DNA from: Odontocerum albicorne
Lineage: Eukaryota; Arthropoda; Insecta; Trichoptera; Odontoceridae
DNA: 64,000 nucleotides
Direction of reading: 5' to 3'
NCBI GenBank assembly: GCA_949825065.1
Contig: OX463839.1
Span: 24,624,212 to 24,688,211, forward strand
Shown: in pieces, positions 45,691 to 56,035 of the stretch
How positions within the stretch are numbered: the first letter of the stretch is position 1
Layout: each line of letters opens with the position of its first letter
Made by a program: the position numbers and the translations under genes
Notes under the pieces: model-generated
The model's input: only the letters and a program-made list of their open reading frames with translations
What the model was told of the DNA's origin: nothing
Databases searched by the model: none

Positions 45691-46512
45691 TAAAAGTGTG
45701 ACAATTAAAAAAAAACAGTACTACATATGACATGAAAGCATGCTCCATATCTCCATATATAAAATGTAACATAATGACTTGCCTTAACATAGCAAGGAAA
45801 ATAAAAACACTTCAATATAATTATGTGTCTCTAAATATAGCAAATCATTATCAATTGTCAAGTTATGTATCACCCGTGACAATCAAAACTCCAATACTGA
45901 TATCAAGAAAATTTAAAGAATAAAGTAACATAACATACTTGTATATACACAAGCGGTAACTACAAATTATAACATTAAATTCGGTACGTAATTTAGAATG
46001 AGAGTATTTCTATAAAGAAGTATCCAATAGAGAAATATTTTCAATGATATTCACATGAAAGAATATTTTATTATTAATTTCAACTTCATAATGAAAGAAA
46101 ATGAATGAATATTTGATGTATGTAATTTTTGGTGATTGAAAAATGTTGATGATTTTTTATGAGCTACGTACCAGGAATGATCGAAGAACTGACAGACTTT
46201 CTTCATTCATTTGTTCTACTTACTACAGTTGTTTTTCAGCTACACTTATTTTCCGGAAGTATCAAGATGACATTAACTTTTGATGTAAAACACCTCAACC
46301 ATCTCAGAATCCACTACTTCATTACTCGAAAAAATTCCGTCGTTAATCATAAGTTTTCGTTTTTGATCACATTTTTAATTCGTAAATTTTCTTGCAAATC
46401 ATACTTCCATATTTGAAATAAGATTCTGTAATTGATAATTGATAAGGCAGCAGTAAATGTACTCGTATGTACGATATGATTGATTATTAACTATTGAGTA
46501 AACATACTAAAC
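45691..46512. other. AT-rich DNA; one duplicated segment
   Basis: 46225-46300 (GTTGTTTTTCAGCTACACTT onward) has a diverged copy at 47522-47592. The frame 46159-46416 over it has no domain. Confidence 0.55.
46225..46300 (+). repeat. Direct repeat, left copy
   Basis: GTTGTTTTTCAGCTACACTT, GGAAGTATCAAGATGACAT and AACACCTCAA match the order in 47522-47592 with about a quarter of the bases changed. The pair brackets the broken zinc-finger and arginine-rich frame, so it could be a pair of element ends or an older duplication. Confidence 0.6.
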
Positions 46513-46954
46513 ATGTTCATGTATACTTGTGATGAATGTGAAACAAAATTTAACCAGACATCAAAGGATTCATGCCAGAGAAATAGGTTTAAAGAATATA
46601 AAAGAAGACGCAGTTATAATGCAAGAACGTAAACGCGAATAAGCTAGAGAACGTCAGCGACGCAAACATGGTAAAGAAACAACAGAAGAAGCGGAAGCTC
46701 GTAGAGCCAAAAACCGGCAAAGATCACAACGCCAGCAAGAACTCGAGACATCAGAACAAACGCTGAAATGAAAAGAACTCGATCGAGTTTATCATTTTCA
46801 AACCAGACAAAACGAGACTTCCGAACAGAAACAACGCAGATTAAATGCTATTTATAACGCTATTAACAAACGTCGAGAACGTGAGACTGAGGATGGAAGA
46901 CAATATCGTAAAGAACAAGACCGCCAAGTACAATTGCGGCACAGGCAAAATTAA
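46513..46954 (+). pseudogene. Zinc-finger start plus arginine-rich repeats (STPR-like), broken
   Basis: The first frame (ATG 46513) reads MFMYTCDECETKFNQTS, the beginning of a C2H2 zinc finger (C-x2-C). The His half is lost to a frame change near 46570. The second frame, from the ATG at 46619 to a TAA at 46952-46954, is 111 codons long with two internal stops. It is almost entirely Arg, Gln, Glu and Lys: RERQRRKHGKETTEEAEARR, RQNETSEQKQRRLNAI, RRERETEDGRQYRKEQDRQ. This resembles the STPR repeat, a DNA-binding array of about 23-residue units known in silkworm FMBP-1. The same finger-plus-repeat layout also occurs at the N-terminus of Helitron-type ORFs in arthropods. No Rep or helicase part follows. 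Confidence 0.6.
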
Positions 46955-47326
46955 TTCTCAAACTCGTAGGTCGAAAGTAAACATGCTAAATTTAATTTAA
47001 TAAAAAAGTACATCAGTAGCATGTTAACATTCATCTTAAATCATGATATTCCGTATTCTGTCATAAATTGACATTTTTAGTGAACGTATTTTTACAGCAT
47101 TTTTTTATCTCTTTCACTCTGATTCCATACGCACATTTCACATCCCATAAGCACATTTCACTCCAACTCATCAAAGTTCGCGCTAAAATACTGTTATGGA
47201 CTATTATTTTTTGATACTGTTCAGTTCTAATATACATATATTTTAGTGTCCCATTGTTATATCGCTACATAACGTTTTTATTTTAATCAGTACATAATTC
47301 ATTGCAGATTCACGTTAATTGGATTT
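46955..47326. other. AT-rich spacer
   Basis: Only a small repeat, GCACATTTCAC, at 47131 and 47150; no coding signal. Confidence 0.5.
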
Positions 47327-47528
47327 TATCTTACTTATTTATCTATATACATTTAGCTAGTTGTTTTATCTTACTTATTTATCTATATACATTTAGCTAG
47401 TTGTTTTTATCTTACTTATTTATCTATATACATTTAGCTAGTTGTTTTTATCTTACTTATTTATCTATATACATTTAGCTAGTTGTTTTTATCTTACTTA
47501 TTTATCTATATACATTTAGCTAGTTGTT
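47327..47528. repeat. 40-41-bp tandem repeat, 5 copies
   Basis: TATCTTACTTATTTATCTAT, then ATACATTTAGCTAGTTGTTTT, repeats from 47327, near-identical. The last copy runs into the duplicated segment that begins GTTGTTTTTCAGC. Confidence 0.95.
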
Positions 47529-47592
47529 TTTCAGCTCCACTTACTTTACGGAAGTGTCGAGATGACATGAACTTTTAATGCAAAACACCTTA
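47522..47592 (+). repeat. Direct repeat, right copy
   Basis: Counterpart of 46225-46300. Here GTTGTTTTT is also the end of the tandem-repeat unit, so the array seems to have expanded from the edge of this segment. Confidence 0.6.
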
Positions 47593-48032
47593 ATTTTGCT
47601 TTGAATTGAACATCAATATAATAATATAATTATTTCATGATTATAATAACAGAAAAGTTAATTAGGTTGTGCGATTCGACGCGGTGCTGTCGAGCGGCTC
47701 AATTAAAATGAATTTGCAAACGATACATAATCTATGAACTTTTAGGATTATTCGAGTATTTTAGATATCGGAAAACTCGAGAAAAGGCATCATACTTGAG
47801 TTGACACGACAAAGTCGACTAAAAAACTTTCAGTTTACCACCATTGTCAAAAAACTATTCCAATAATGATATTTTTGTTTTTCAAAAGTGCAATACAAGT
47901 CATCATTATTTAAAATTTAGCAACGATAAAATTAAAGAAGATTAAGAGCGAAATGAAAAATAAAAATGTGGTATCCCTATGAACAAGTCATTATTTTCAC
48001 ATCTGCCAACCTTGACGCACCCCTAACGAGAT
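47593..48032. other. No recognisable gene
   Basis: AT-rich, with a short balanced patch at 47660-47820. Confidence 0.5.
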
Positions 48033-48314
48033 CTAGCGCTTAAATATTTTCCGAGTATCGCTCCAAATATCTAATATTCCTATTTCGCGCTTGCTGAAGA
48101 GTCGCTGTTGACTGCCTCGCTCTTCAGATTGCCGAGTCGATTCACGATAATATGTTCGTGTCGAAATTGTTAAATCGTTTGATGCTTCTTGTACCGACTG
48201 GGAAATCAGTCGCTGATCAAAATAAGGGTTGTGAGTAGCAAAACAAAGATTATAAATTGCAAAACAATTGTAGCAGATATCGATAAATGGGTTTTTAATT
48301 AATACTCCAAACAT
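48033..48314 (-). other. Unrecognised reading frame, 93 codons
   Basis: The C-terminal half is not AT-driven and has a coding look: VQEASNDLTISTRTYYREST, then RQSEERGSQQRLFSKREIG, before a TAG. The first half (FIDICYNCFAIYNLCFATHN) is Cys- and aromatic-rich and may be non-coding. I know no match. It could be the last exon of a gene or an element fragment on the minus strand. Confidence 0.25.
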
Positions 48315-48454
48315 AAATCAAGGTTTAGATATGTTAAATAATCCATAACCTATAGATTTTTAGTATGGTAGTGAGGACTTCTGGAATAATACGAGTATTA
48401 ATACGTAAAAATATGAAATATGAATTTATTTTACGAGGGAACTTTAATTTGACA

Positions 48455-48652
48455 ACATATTGTATTGTTTTACACTTTCGTTGTATATCGTACAACTTGG
48501 CGGGCTATATCTTCCAACCAACCTGAAAGATGTTAAAGAGGCCTTAAGTGAAAACCAGACTGGAAGCCTTTTTTTTTAATTGAGTTCCAACGGGAATCGA
48601 ACCTGGAACCTCCGGATTGGGAGACAAACGTCTTAGAGGTCGTCACGGAGGA
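48455..48652 (-). repeat. SINE, minus strand, best-preserved copy
   Basis: On the plus strand, in order: TATTGTATTGTTTTACACTT, TCGTTGTATATCGTACAACT, TGGCGGGCTATATC, CCAACCAACCTGAAAGATGT, GGCCTTAAGTGAAAACCAGA and CTGGAAGCC. A T run, GGGAATCGAACCTGGAACC (inverted B box at about 48593-48603) and GACAAACGTCTTAGAGG (inverted A box region) follow. This gives the family order: tRNA head, body, hairpin-like 3' end. Confidence 0.85.
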
Positions 48653-48907
48653 GAACAAATATTCTTGCTTTGTACTCGTACGTTGATTAATTTAATCAAG
48701 TTATTCTAAATCTAATTATTCAAGAGTCAAATATTTCAAGAGTCAAGTACTTCCAAATTCAGATTTTTTCATATTTTTACAATTGGCAAATAAAATACTG
48801 ATTTGAGGATATAAATAAAAAAGAATAAGGTTAAGCTATCCCTCGTGATCGAGTATGGTTACCAGCCATTCTGTAGATAAAAGTCCTATTTATAAAAAAC
48901 ATCTCAT
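48653..48907. other. AT-rich spacer
   Basis: Unique sequence between the SINE and the second Penelope copy. TATTCAAGAGTCAAATATTTC carries a small direct repeat, CAAGAGTCAA. Confidence 0.5.
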
Positions 48908-48909
48908 AT

Positions 48910-49369
48910 GAAATAACCAAAAATATTCCAAGTCACATAAAGCCAGCTTTTTACACTAATTTTAATCTCCGGAAACTCTTATTTAATGGGAAAAGCAAAA
49001 ATGGAATACTTAGCAACAGTGGTGTATATAAACTTTTATGTGCTGACTGTGATAATTTATATATAGGAAAGACAGGAAGATCGTTTGAAAAGAGATTTCG
49101 TGAACACAAATTCCGCCTTAACAAATCCTCTAATTTATTCTGAAATGGCTAATCATTGTCACCGTGAAAACCATACTTTTTTATCGATGATGCCAAATTC
49201 TTACATATCAGTAGTAACGGAAATAAATTGGACAGATTAGAGGCCCTAGAAATTTCTAAGTCAGTACACCGATCCGAACATCTGTTGAACAGTTATTTCC
49301 CAAAAATCTCTCCGCTCTTGGCCGAAATTGTCCCATGCCTCCTTCACCCCTCAGCCCCCAACCGTTGAA
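48910..49369 (+). pseudogene. GIY-YIG endonuclease domain, copy 2
   Basis: Same domain as copy 1: GVYKLLCADCDNLYIGKTGR, then SFEKRFREH. One extra base just after EH (about 49109) shifts the frame. A one-base loss in the T run near 49180 restores it, so the residues between are garbled. This copy has Leu (TTAGAG) where copy 1 has its stop, and it ends at the same TGA after LLAEIV...PNR. Neither copy is intact, and neither has the reverse transcriptase. Confidence 0.8.
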
Positions 49370-49430
49370 GCGTGTATATCGGTACCAGTTCAAACAGCAT
49401 TTAGTCTTGTTTGCGCTCCCCTGAAGATGA

Positions 49431-49465
49431 GGTGAAAGCCTTGAAACCGGTAGGGTTATACCGTC
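49431..49465 (+). ncRNA. Hammerhead-ribozyme-like core, Penelope copy 2
   Basis: CTGAAGA (49431-49437), GAAA (49443-49446... of TTGAAACC), a bulged stem III and GTC (49463-49465) are the same as in copy 1. Conservation between the copies while the coding part decays is expected for a shared terminus and is not proof of function. Confidence 0.4.
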
Positions 49466-49574
49466 ACAAAAAGTGGAATAAACAATGTTTGATAAAAATA
49501 AATTACAATGCCTTTAAACCTCCACAACGTTAATGCCTTAACTATAAACAACAAGCTATAGAAAACTACCAATT

Positions 49575-49660
49575 ATAATTTTAAATAAACTTAGAGGAAA
49601 ACCTGTCTAGAAACGAATCCGCCAGAAATCGATCCTGGGACACCCGCTTGCTTAATTCAA
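49575..49660 (-). repeat. SINE head fragment, type 2, minus strand
   Basis: CCAGAAATCGATCCTGGGAC, then ACCCGCTTGCTTAATTC, is the inverted B-box region of the head at 3419. GAAAACCTGTCTAGA corresponds to its body start. Confidence 0.55.
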
Positions 49661-50996
49661 ATAAATATTTTGTGGACAGACAAACTTACTTTATAATGTT
49701 TTGCCTGAAAAGTGTTAATATTGATTTTTTTTTTCAAAACCGTTTTCGTCATTTTTGAAAAAATAATAGTTAAAACTTTTAAGTCAAAATTATTAGCAAC
49801 AATATGAAAAATATTAGTTAAAATAAAAAACAAATATATCAAACTATACAATCAAAATTATAAGTAAAGAGATCAAACTTTATAATAAAAAGAAATAGTA
49901 AAAACTTTATAATCCAAATAAATATAAAAACGTCAAACTAACATATAATATAAAAATCTCATCTTACCTCCACTTAATGTTTTCTATCTAATCAACCTTC
50001 AGCGAGCAATTATGAATTACCTGGAACAAAAAATATTTTTTTTATTTAATATTAATATTTTTATTTCAACATTTTGTTTACATAAACACATGATTAAAAT
50101 TGCAAAGCAGTAGGAATGAGTAGTCTTCTGATTAATTACAAAAAAAACACTGTTTAAATTGTTAAAATTACTAATTTTATGGACCTATATTTTCATTCTC
50201 GAATAATAATTATAAAGAGGCATAATAATTATAAAGAAAAAATCTACAAATTAAAATAAAAAAATCATATGTAGCAAGCATTAAATAACTTGAAGAAATT
50301 TCGTAGATTTGATGTGTTTGTACCTATAATTGAACTTTAATATGCAAAAACCATCTAACCTACTCTTGTTACATAATGTTTTTTCAATATATTATACCTG
50401 TTTTGAGTTAGTTTAAGAATATTAACATGAAGTAATTGGAGCTATATTAGATGATTTTTTAATATTTAACATAAAGGAAAAATTCATATATTTCTAAATC
50501 GATATTTATTATAGATATATGTTTAAATATATGAATGCGGTGTGTTCTTTTGGTAATCCAAAAAAAACTGAATAAATGTTTTATTTGTCGATGAAATCTT
50601 ATTGCATATATGTATACACGTCAAATTATAATTTTACAAAGTAGAGTTAAAATAATCTTCAATAAATACTAAGAAAACAAGTCAACAAAAAAGAAAGAAT
50701 ATCCTGACAACTGTTAGTAAAAAAATATACTTTCCTCGACCTTATACTTGTCGGGTAGAGAATTAAGTTTCAGATCACATTGATTTGTTGATAAGGTTAA
50801 CTAGTGTACAAATCGAACCAAATCGCATATATTTTACTCAAGCATATACAATTTTGTATATTTTATATCCAAATTTGTTTTTTCGTAACTAACAGTACTC
50901 CTGGTGTAACGGCGTGTTCTATGTATGAAAAAATATTCTTAATGTTTCTGTAGAAAAGGTAATGTACCAAATACATGTTTATATTGAATAACCCTT
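49661..50996. other. Very AT-rich DNA without recognisable genes
   Basis: Long A and T runs with chance frames only (for example 49657-49851, minus strand). Confidence 0.6.
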
Positions 50997-51251
50997 TTGA
51001 AAAGAGCATATATGCCAGTATCAGTGATTTTGGACAATTTTGTTCATAGATTATTATATTCAGGTGCTACTTTCATTAAAATGTATAGCTTCGCAAAAAT
51101 ATTAGCTCTGCTGAATATAGCTGGGCGTCAGTACTCCGGGAACATGTCGAAAAAAGATGTTACCCTCGAAAGACGTCAAGCTGATCCTGAGCGCGAGGTA
51201 TTCAGAGGACAGGCGGGGGAGGAAACACTCGTACTTTCTGTACCCCACTGA
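50997..51251 (+). other. Unrecognised reading frame over a GC-richer island
   Basis: An 84-codon frame. The part from about 51115 (SGNMSKKDVTLERRQADPER, then EVFRGQAGEETLVLSVPH) is over a 140-base stretch richer in G and C than its surroundings. I recognise no domain and see no trustworthy splice signals. It is a weak exon candidate. Confidence 0.2.
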
Positions 51252-51948
51252 CTGGTGAGGGGTTGCAAATTTAAATGTTTGACAAAAATATAATATTTGA
51301 TATGACCTACTTGAAATTTTAATTGATGCGAACGTAATTCGAAATCCAAACGTATTTGAACTTAAAATTAAGGATAAATATTAATAATTTACAAAAACTG
51401 AGCTATTTTCTTAAATAATAGTTCATTTATTGATATTTTTGTGAAACTTTATTTCCGTATATTTGTACAATTCTGTAGCTGTTAAAAATCATTCCATAGT
51501 TATTTATGATAATCAAATAATAATGATACATTTTTTGTAATAGTCCCCTGAGGCGCAATTTTCGATGTTATTATTTGTTATAAAAGTATTTTTTATGGTT
51601 AAAAAAACAACAAATTTCACATTTTCGAATAAAAGTATCAACATCTGAGGAAAACATTGAATAACTCGTATCTTCCATATATTCCATTCAAGTCTTAAAT
51701 AAACCAAAAAAATATTTTGTTAGAAATTTCAGACGCTTGAAAAATGTAAACACGTGTTTTAAACTTTTTTTTAATTAATTAAAAAGTTTATGGCAAAATT
51801 TTATTTTTAACGCTGTTATGTAATTTGATTGCGACGATATTGAGATATCTGGAAGAAACAAATTGCAGATACATTCCAACATATGGAGAAACTTTATTAG
51901 AAAACTGGATAATCCAATTGAATAGTGTAAAATATCCTCAGGGCCAAG
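51252..51948. other. AT-rich DNA without recognisable genes
   Basis: No repeats or frames of note. Confidence 0.5.
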
Positions 51949-52257
51949 ATGTCACAAGATAGCAGCGCGAGAACCGCTAATCTAATCACTCTTCGGGGAG
52001 CGATGGGCGAGACAATGATATTCATTAGCGAGGAATTCCTTCAATCCCTCCTCAATCCCTCCTCAATTCCTCCTCAGTTCGTCCCTACGGCTCCCGCCTA
52101 CCCCGCTGGGAATCCCCCGGGAGAAGTTCAATCCAATTGGCTGGAATATTTTAACTTTGATACGAGTTCTCGAAATAATGATGACAGCGTTAGAAAGAAT
52201 CGAAATAATCACGACAGCGCCAATTTTGATTTAGAAATTAATGAAATGAGCCGTTAA
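51949..52257 (+). other. Unrecognised 102-codon frame with coding-like composition
   Basis: The frame starts at an ATG in a fair context (GCCAAGATGTC) and runs MSQDSSARTANLITLRGAMG, a hydrophobic ETMIFISEEFLQSLL, and a Pro-rich middle (PSSIPPQFVPTAPAYPAGNP). It ends in an Asn/Asp/Arg-rich tail. Base composition from about 51960 to 52150 is far less AT-rich than the flanks. Two small in-frame duplications are visible, the CAATCCCTCCT repeat (about 52040) and CGAAATAAT(G/C)A(T/C)GACAGCG (52172 and 52201). I know no family. It may be a fast-evolving small protein, an exon piece or a fragment of an element. Confidence 0.3.
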
Positions 52258-52377
52258 ATATCAGCTTCCTGGAAATGAATAATAACTGTGATCTTTGCAA
52301 TTTGATTTATTGACAATTAATATTCGATTGTTTTCCTCGGTGTTGTTTAAAATCGTAATTAAGTCCACATCAGTATT

Positions 52378-52503
52378 CTAGTACCAAGTTTGGTTTACAG
52401 AAGTAAAATATGGGTGTGCAAAGAGAATGAAAGGAGCCAAATAAATGCTGTAGAAATGTGTGCACTAAGAAGAATACATGGAACGAAAAAAGACACATAT
52501 TAT
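52378..52503 (+). pseudogene. RTE-type LINE fragment
   Basis: The frame reads VPSLVYRSKIWVCKENERSQ, then INAVEMCALRRIHGTKKDTY. This is the LLYGSE.W....ES.INAVEMR.LR...G block of the copy at 53215. No further block follows, and a SINE abuts it. Confidence 0.75.
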
Positions 52504-52519
52504 GTTGTTCAAAGAGTAA

Positions 52520-52605
52520 AACCAGTCCGGAAGTGAATATACCAGAAATCGAACCTAGGACATCCTCTTAATAAGCGTGAATGTTAATCGTTAGACCACG
52601 GTCAA
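52520..52605 (-). repeat. SINE head fragment, type 2, minus strand
   Basis: GTAAAACCAGTCCGGAAGTG (inverted body start), AGAAATCGAACCTAGGACAT (inverted B box) and CGTTAGACCACGGTC (inverted A-box end) are spaced as in a tRNA head. Similar to 3419-3545. Confidence 0.65.
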
Positions 52606-53214
52606 AAACATAATATATTTTTCCAATTTGTCAATGCGTGCTTAGTTATAAAATGTCAGTGCGTGCTTAGTGATAAAGCTTTTGAGTCAAAAAAGAAGCG
52701 TAATAAATGTGAAGAAATAACCATGCTAGATTTTTTACCATAGCTTCTTCTTATATAAAGTGCATACATTACATAGAAAATCTTCAAATGAATAGTTGAG
52801 TAACGCCTTCAACAAGAAAAAAACTCAATATCTTGAAGTTAACATTAGAGTATCATGTTTTACAAAAAAATAGTTCGACATCATCTGTAACGCTAGATCC
52901 ACACACGGTCGGATTGCGTGTCGCCTATCTGTATTTTCCAAGGCATTCAGAAACAATGCGACATACAATTGTCCCGTGAGATAAGCCAACACAAAGGAAA
53001 CCTACCGATCTCGCGTCTTCACTGTACACACTCTTCGGCCTGAACACATCACTGCCCGAGTGTTTTGAGTAAATTCTAAAAAAATAATATATGTAAGTTA
53101 TTTCAAGTGTTAGTGGAGAGTAAAAATGAATTACAGCGTGTGATAAGTGAATTTTACGTAAAATGTGAAGAAAAATACCTGCGAATGAAGGGTGAAAGAA
53201 AAAGTTAATTCGAT
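52606..53214. other. No gene recognised
   Basis: GTCA(A/G)TGCGTGCTTAGT is directly repeated at about 52633 and 52657. A balanced patch lies at 52890-53060. The 142-codon minus-strand frame (52925-53353) overlaps the LINE and shows no domain. Confidence 0.5.
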
Positions 53215-53895
53215 ATTTGGGTGAACTATATAATACTCGTATTAGAACAAGTTGAAGAATTTTGTTTTTTTTGGGAAGTACTCGTATGATCTCAGACGAC
53301 GGAATGGTGGAACAACATATTGAACGCCGAGTTGTAATAGGTAACGGAAGCAACAGGCCCCTAAAATATATTCAACCCATACAGTGTGAAGTGTATTAGT
53401 AGCAACATTGATGTATGGGAAGGAAATATGGACGTGGCAGATAAATCAAAGGAGCCGAGTAAACGCGGTGAAAATGCATACATTGAGAACATTATATGGT
53501 GCGTCGATGTTCGACAGAATAAGAAACTTATTAATACGGATGAATGTGGAATTTAAGCTAAAAACTTATGTGTTTAGTACGATGAAAAAAAGCATGTTAA
53601 GGTGATTTGAACATGTTGAATAAGTGGGTGACAAAAGACTGACTAAACAAATTTATTATGCAAGCGCAAGTAAGATACGTGGTAGAGTAAGATACGAACG
53701 TGGAAAGTATGGTTGGGCCAAGTGAATGAAATTTTGAAAGAAGGAAATGTAAAGAATAAGAGAAACAGAAGGAGCTGTTTGAGAATATGTATGTGGAGGA
53801 GGCGACACAGGTATGTCATAATGGAAAACTTTGGCGCTCTGTCCTCCCTATCTACCCCAACAGGACAATAGTGTGATGGTATGTATGTTTATAAC
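53215..53895 (+). pseudogene. RTE-type LINE C-terminal part, longest relic of its family here
   Basis: Blocks in order: FLGSTRMISDDGMVEQHIER (about 53267-53325), corresponding to the FKYLGS...DG...EI..R motif after the reverse transcriptase palm; ATLMYGKEIWTWQINQRSRV then NAVKMHTLRTLYG (53401-53500); DRIRNLLIR; MKKSMLR, stop, FEHVE; RLTKQIYYASASKIRGRVRY; and LWRSVLPIYPN at the end. At least three stops or frame changes lie between. The 3' end (ACAATAGTGTGATGGTATGT) is shared with the inverted relics at 29040 and 59375, so those are the same family. Confidence 0.85.
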
Positions 53896-54610
53896 TTATT
53901 TCAAGAATTTACTTTTCTCACAAACATTGCACTTATTTACCCTACTTCATAACATACCTAACGTTTCATTTGATTTTACCTGTTCTTCAACATTAAACTG
54001 CTAAGCATGAAGCAAGACAGTTCCTTCAACTCCACCTTAAATCAATCATTTTGAATACCATTCTCATGTATTCAGAAATAATAAATTCATACTTGATTAA
54101 AAGTCATTTTCCTTCTTCTGTGATATCGAACCTTAAGTCCGTCGTCCATACTAGTATTTTCACACTCAGTTGTGTCGCCATTGGAGAAGGAGTCTCTCTG
54201 GGCAGTTTCTTCTTCGTCACTATGCGACATCGCGTTCATAAAAAAATATAAACAATATTTCGATCTTCTAATGTAGATCGCGCTAGATAGGTACGTATTT
54301 TGTTACCCATAACGGAGTGGGTTGGGTTGGGATCGAACTGAACTGTCGTATACTGTGAGTTCTAGGTAGATATTTTAGAGATATAAATAAAAAAATAACT
54401 GAATAATTTTATGCACACTGTTAGATTTTAAGCACCGTTGTAGTGAGGTAGGCGACTGGATGTCACTATTAAAATTTTGTTATTTAATCATTATTATTTA
54501 GGGACTTGGAATAATTTGTCAATTTAACCGAAGTAACACCGCGAGGACGGACATGAAAGAGATGGACCGAGCAGATAAAGGAGATAGTTACGATAAATGA
54601 ATGTCTTATT
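53896..54610. other. AT-rich DNA without recognisable genes
   Basis: A 66-codon frame at 54051-54251 is without domain. GGGTTGGGTTGGGATCGAAC lies at about 54310. Confidence 0.5.
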
Positions 54611-54786
54611 AATTTTTCTTACATTTTCGTTGTATACAGTGTAATCATATTGTCATTTTGTAATGTGGCAATATATTCCAGCCAACAAGAAAGATGTTAT
54701 AAGAGGTCTTAAGTGAAATAAGGTTGAAATTGAACCCATAACCCCCGAGTTGGAGGACAAACGTGTTATTAATGAGGTCATGTAGG
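54611..54786 (-). repeat. SINE, minus strand
   Basis: The inverted 3' end (CATTTTCGTTGTATACAGTG) is followed by AATGTGGCAATATATTCCAG, AACAAGAAAGATGTTATAAG, AGGTCTTAAGTGAAAT and a decayed inverted head (TGAACCCATAACCCCCGAG). Confidence 0.75.
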
Positions 54787-55483
54787 AGCAGACCTCGGAT
54801 ATAGCAAATGTTAAAACTGACCACAACGTTATGAACTCGACTTGAGACAACATTGAACAAATAAGAAGCACTTGAATAAAGCGTTGAAGTGTACAACATT
54901 TTTAGGGGGGCGTTAGGGCTTTCAAGGGGGGCATTATGGTATTTATTTAATATTTTAGTAATAAAAAAATCTCATCCTGAAAATATAGCTGACTTGTCAT
55001 TCGTCTCACAGCTTTATTCATAGCTTTTCTGCCTTCGTACCTCGCACTGTAAAGTGTTAGTGCATAATAGTAATTGTCTACGGAGGTGTGTGAGAAGTGA
55101 AGATACCACCACAGTGTGAACGAACCTCTGCCTTGGGAACTGAGTCGGACTCAATGGGAGCACAAATCAAATGTTTGTTATATTTATTACACGGTTTGTG
55201 TATTATAAAATTTATTTTATAATATGGTGTAGAAAAATACTAACTGTTTTTCTGCTGATCTGTCCCAGTAAAAGAGTTTAGTGCATTCTTTGACTTATTT
55301 GTTTTTAGTAAAACATCTTAAATTTAACTTTGTAACAAACACTAGACATTTGAGTATGTAGGCATACATGTAATATATAATACGTTATACATAAAGACTG
55401 AAAAAATGTTATAAATTTATGAAACATAGATAATACGTTGCTTGTTTAAAGCTGCATAAAACGTCATTATTTATTTAGTTGAC
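54787..55483. other. No gene recognised
   Basis: A GGGGGGCGTTAGGGCTTTCA to GGGGGGCATTATGG imperfect repeat lies at 54905-54940, and a balanced patch at 55000-55160. Confidence 0.5.
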
Positions 55484-55540
55484 ATCGGTGGCTTAGTTGA
55501 TAAAACTCCTGTCTTCTATCCCGGGTGCCTAATTTTATTA
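55484..55540 (+). repeat. SINE head, plus strand
   Basis: CATCGGTGGCTTAGTTGATA then AAACTCCTGTC is the A-box region. The B box is lost and GTGCCTAATTTTATT is then duplicated. Confidence 0.5.
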
Positions 55541-55604
55541 ATACTGTGCCTAATTTTATTTTCAAAGAGATCGTTAATATATTTCTGGTTAGTTACAATG
55601 AAAA

Positions 55605-55790
55605 TGTATCGTATTCCACTTTTTGTATACAGTTCAACCTAGCGGATTTATTGCCACATAGTTATATATATTGATAAACTTTATGGTCTTAAGTGAAAAC
55701 GAGACTGAAGTCCTTTTTACAAAAAAAATGCTACCAATGGGAATTGAATCTGCAAACCTCAAGATGCAGGTCATCGTAATCCAATTGTAT
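55605..55790 (-). repeat. SINE, minus strand
   Basis: CACTTTTTGTATACAGTTCA, ACCTAGCGGATTTATTGCCA, GGTCTTAAGTGAAAACGAGA, CTGAAGTCC and CCAATGGGAATTGAATCTGC follow the family order. It faces the plus-strand head at 55484. Confidence 0.75.
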
Positions 55791-56035
55791 ATATAAAATT
55801 TGCATTTTTAATAGTTTTTAGTTACAATAAAACTTAAACGACATATAAATCAAGATGTGAAAAATGAATTGATAAAAAACAGATATTAATTTATAATAAT
55901 AAAAGGGAAGTAATTTTATTTAACAATGAAATATGTTACACTTGAAAATTCCTAAGAAAAGAAAACAGTTGCTGTGTCATGAAGTTACCGATGAAATTTA
56001 ATCGCTTGAAAAACTATAAAATCGAGCTTTTCAAC

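Larger units (their letters stand above)
48908..49553 (+). mobile_element. Penelope-like element, endonuclease-only copy 2
   Basis: It begins at the same base as the copy at 19716 and runs to the same terminal block (49431-49500), then on through the 45-base tail CTTTAAACCTCCACAAC...AACTATAAACAAC to about 49553. That tail is also in the palindrome at 3589-3832, which fixes the 3' end. The flanks of the two copies differ, so they are separate insertions and not one duplicated locus. Confidence 0.85.

Noticed and set aside
52925..53353. 142-codon minus-strand frame
   Set aside because: Overlaps the opposite-strand LINE, no domain, AT-driven composition.
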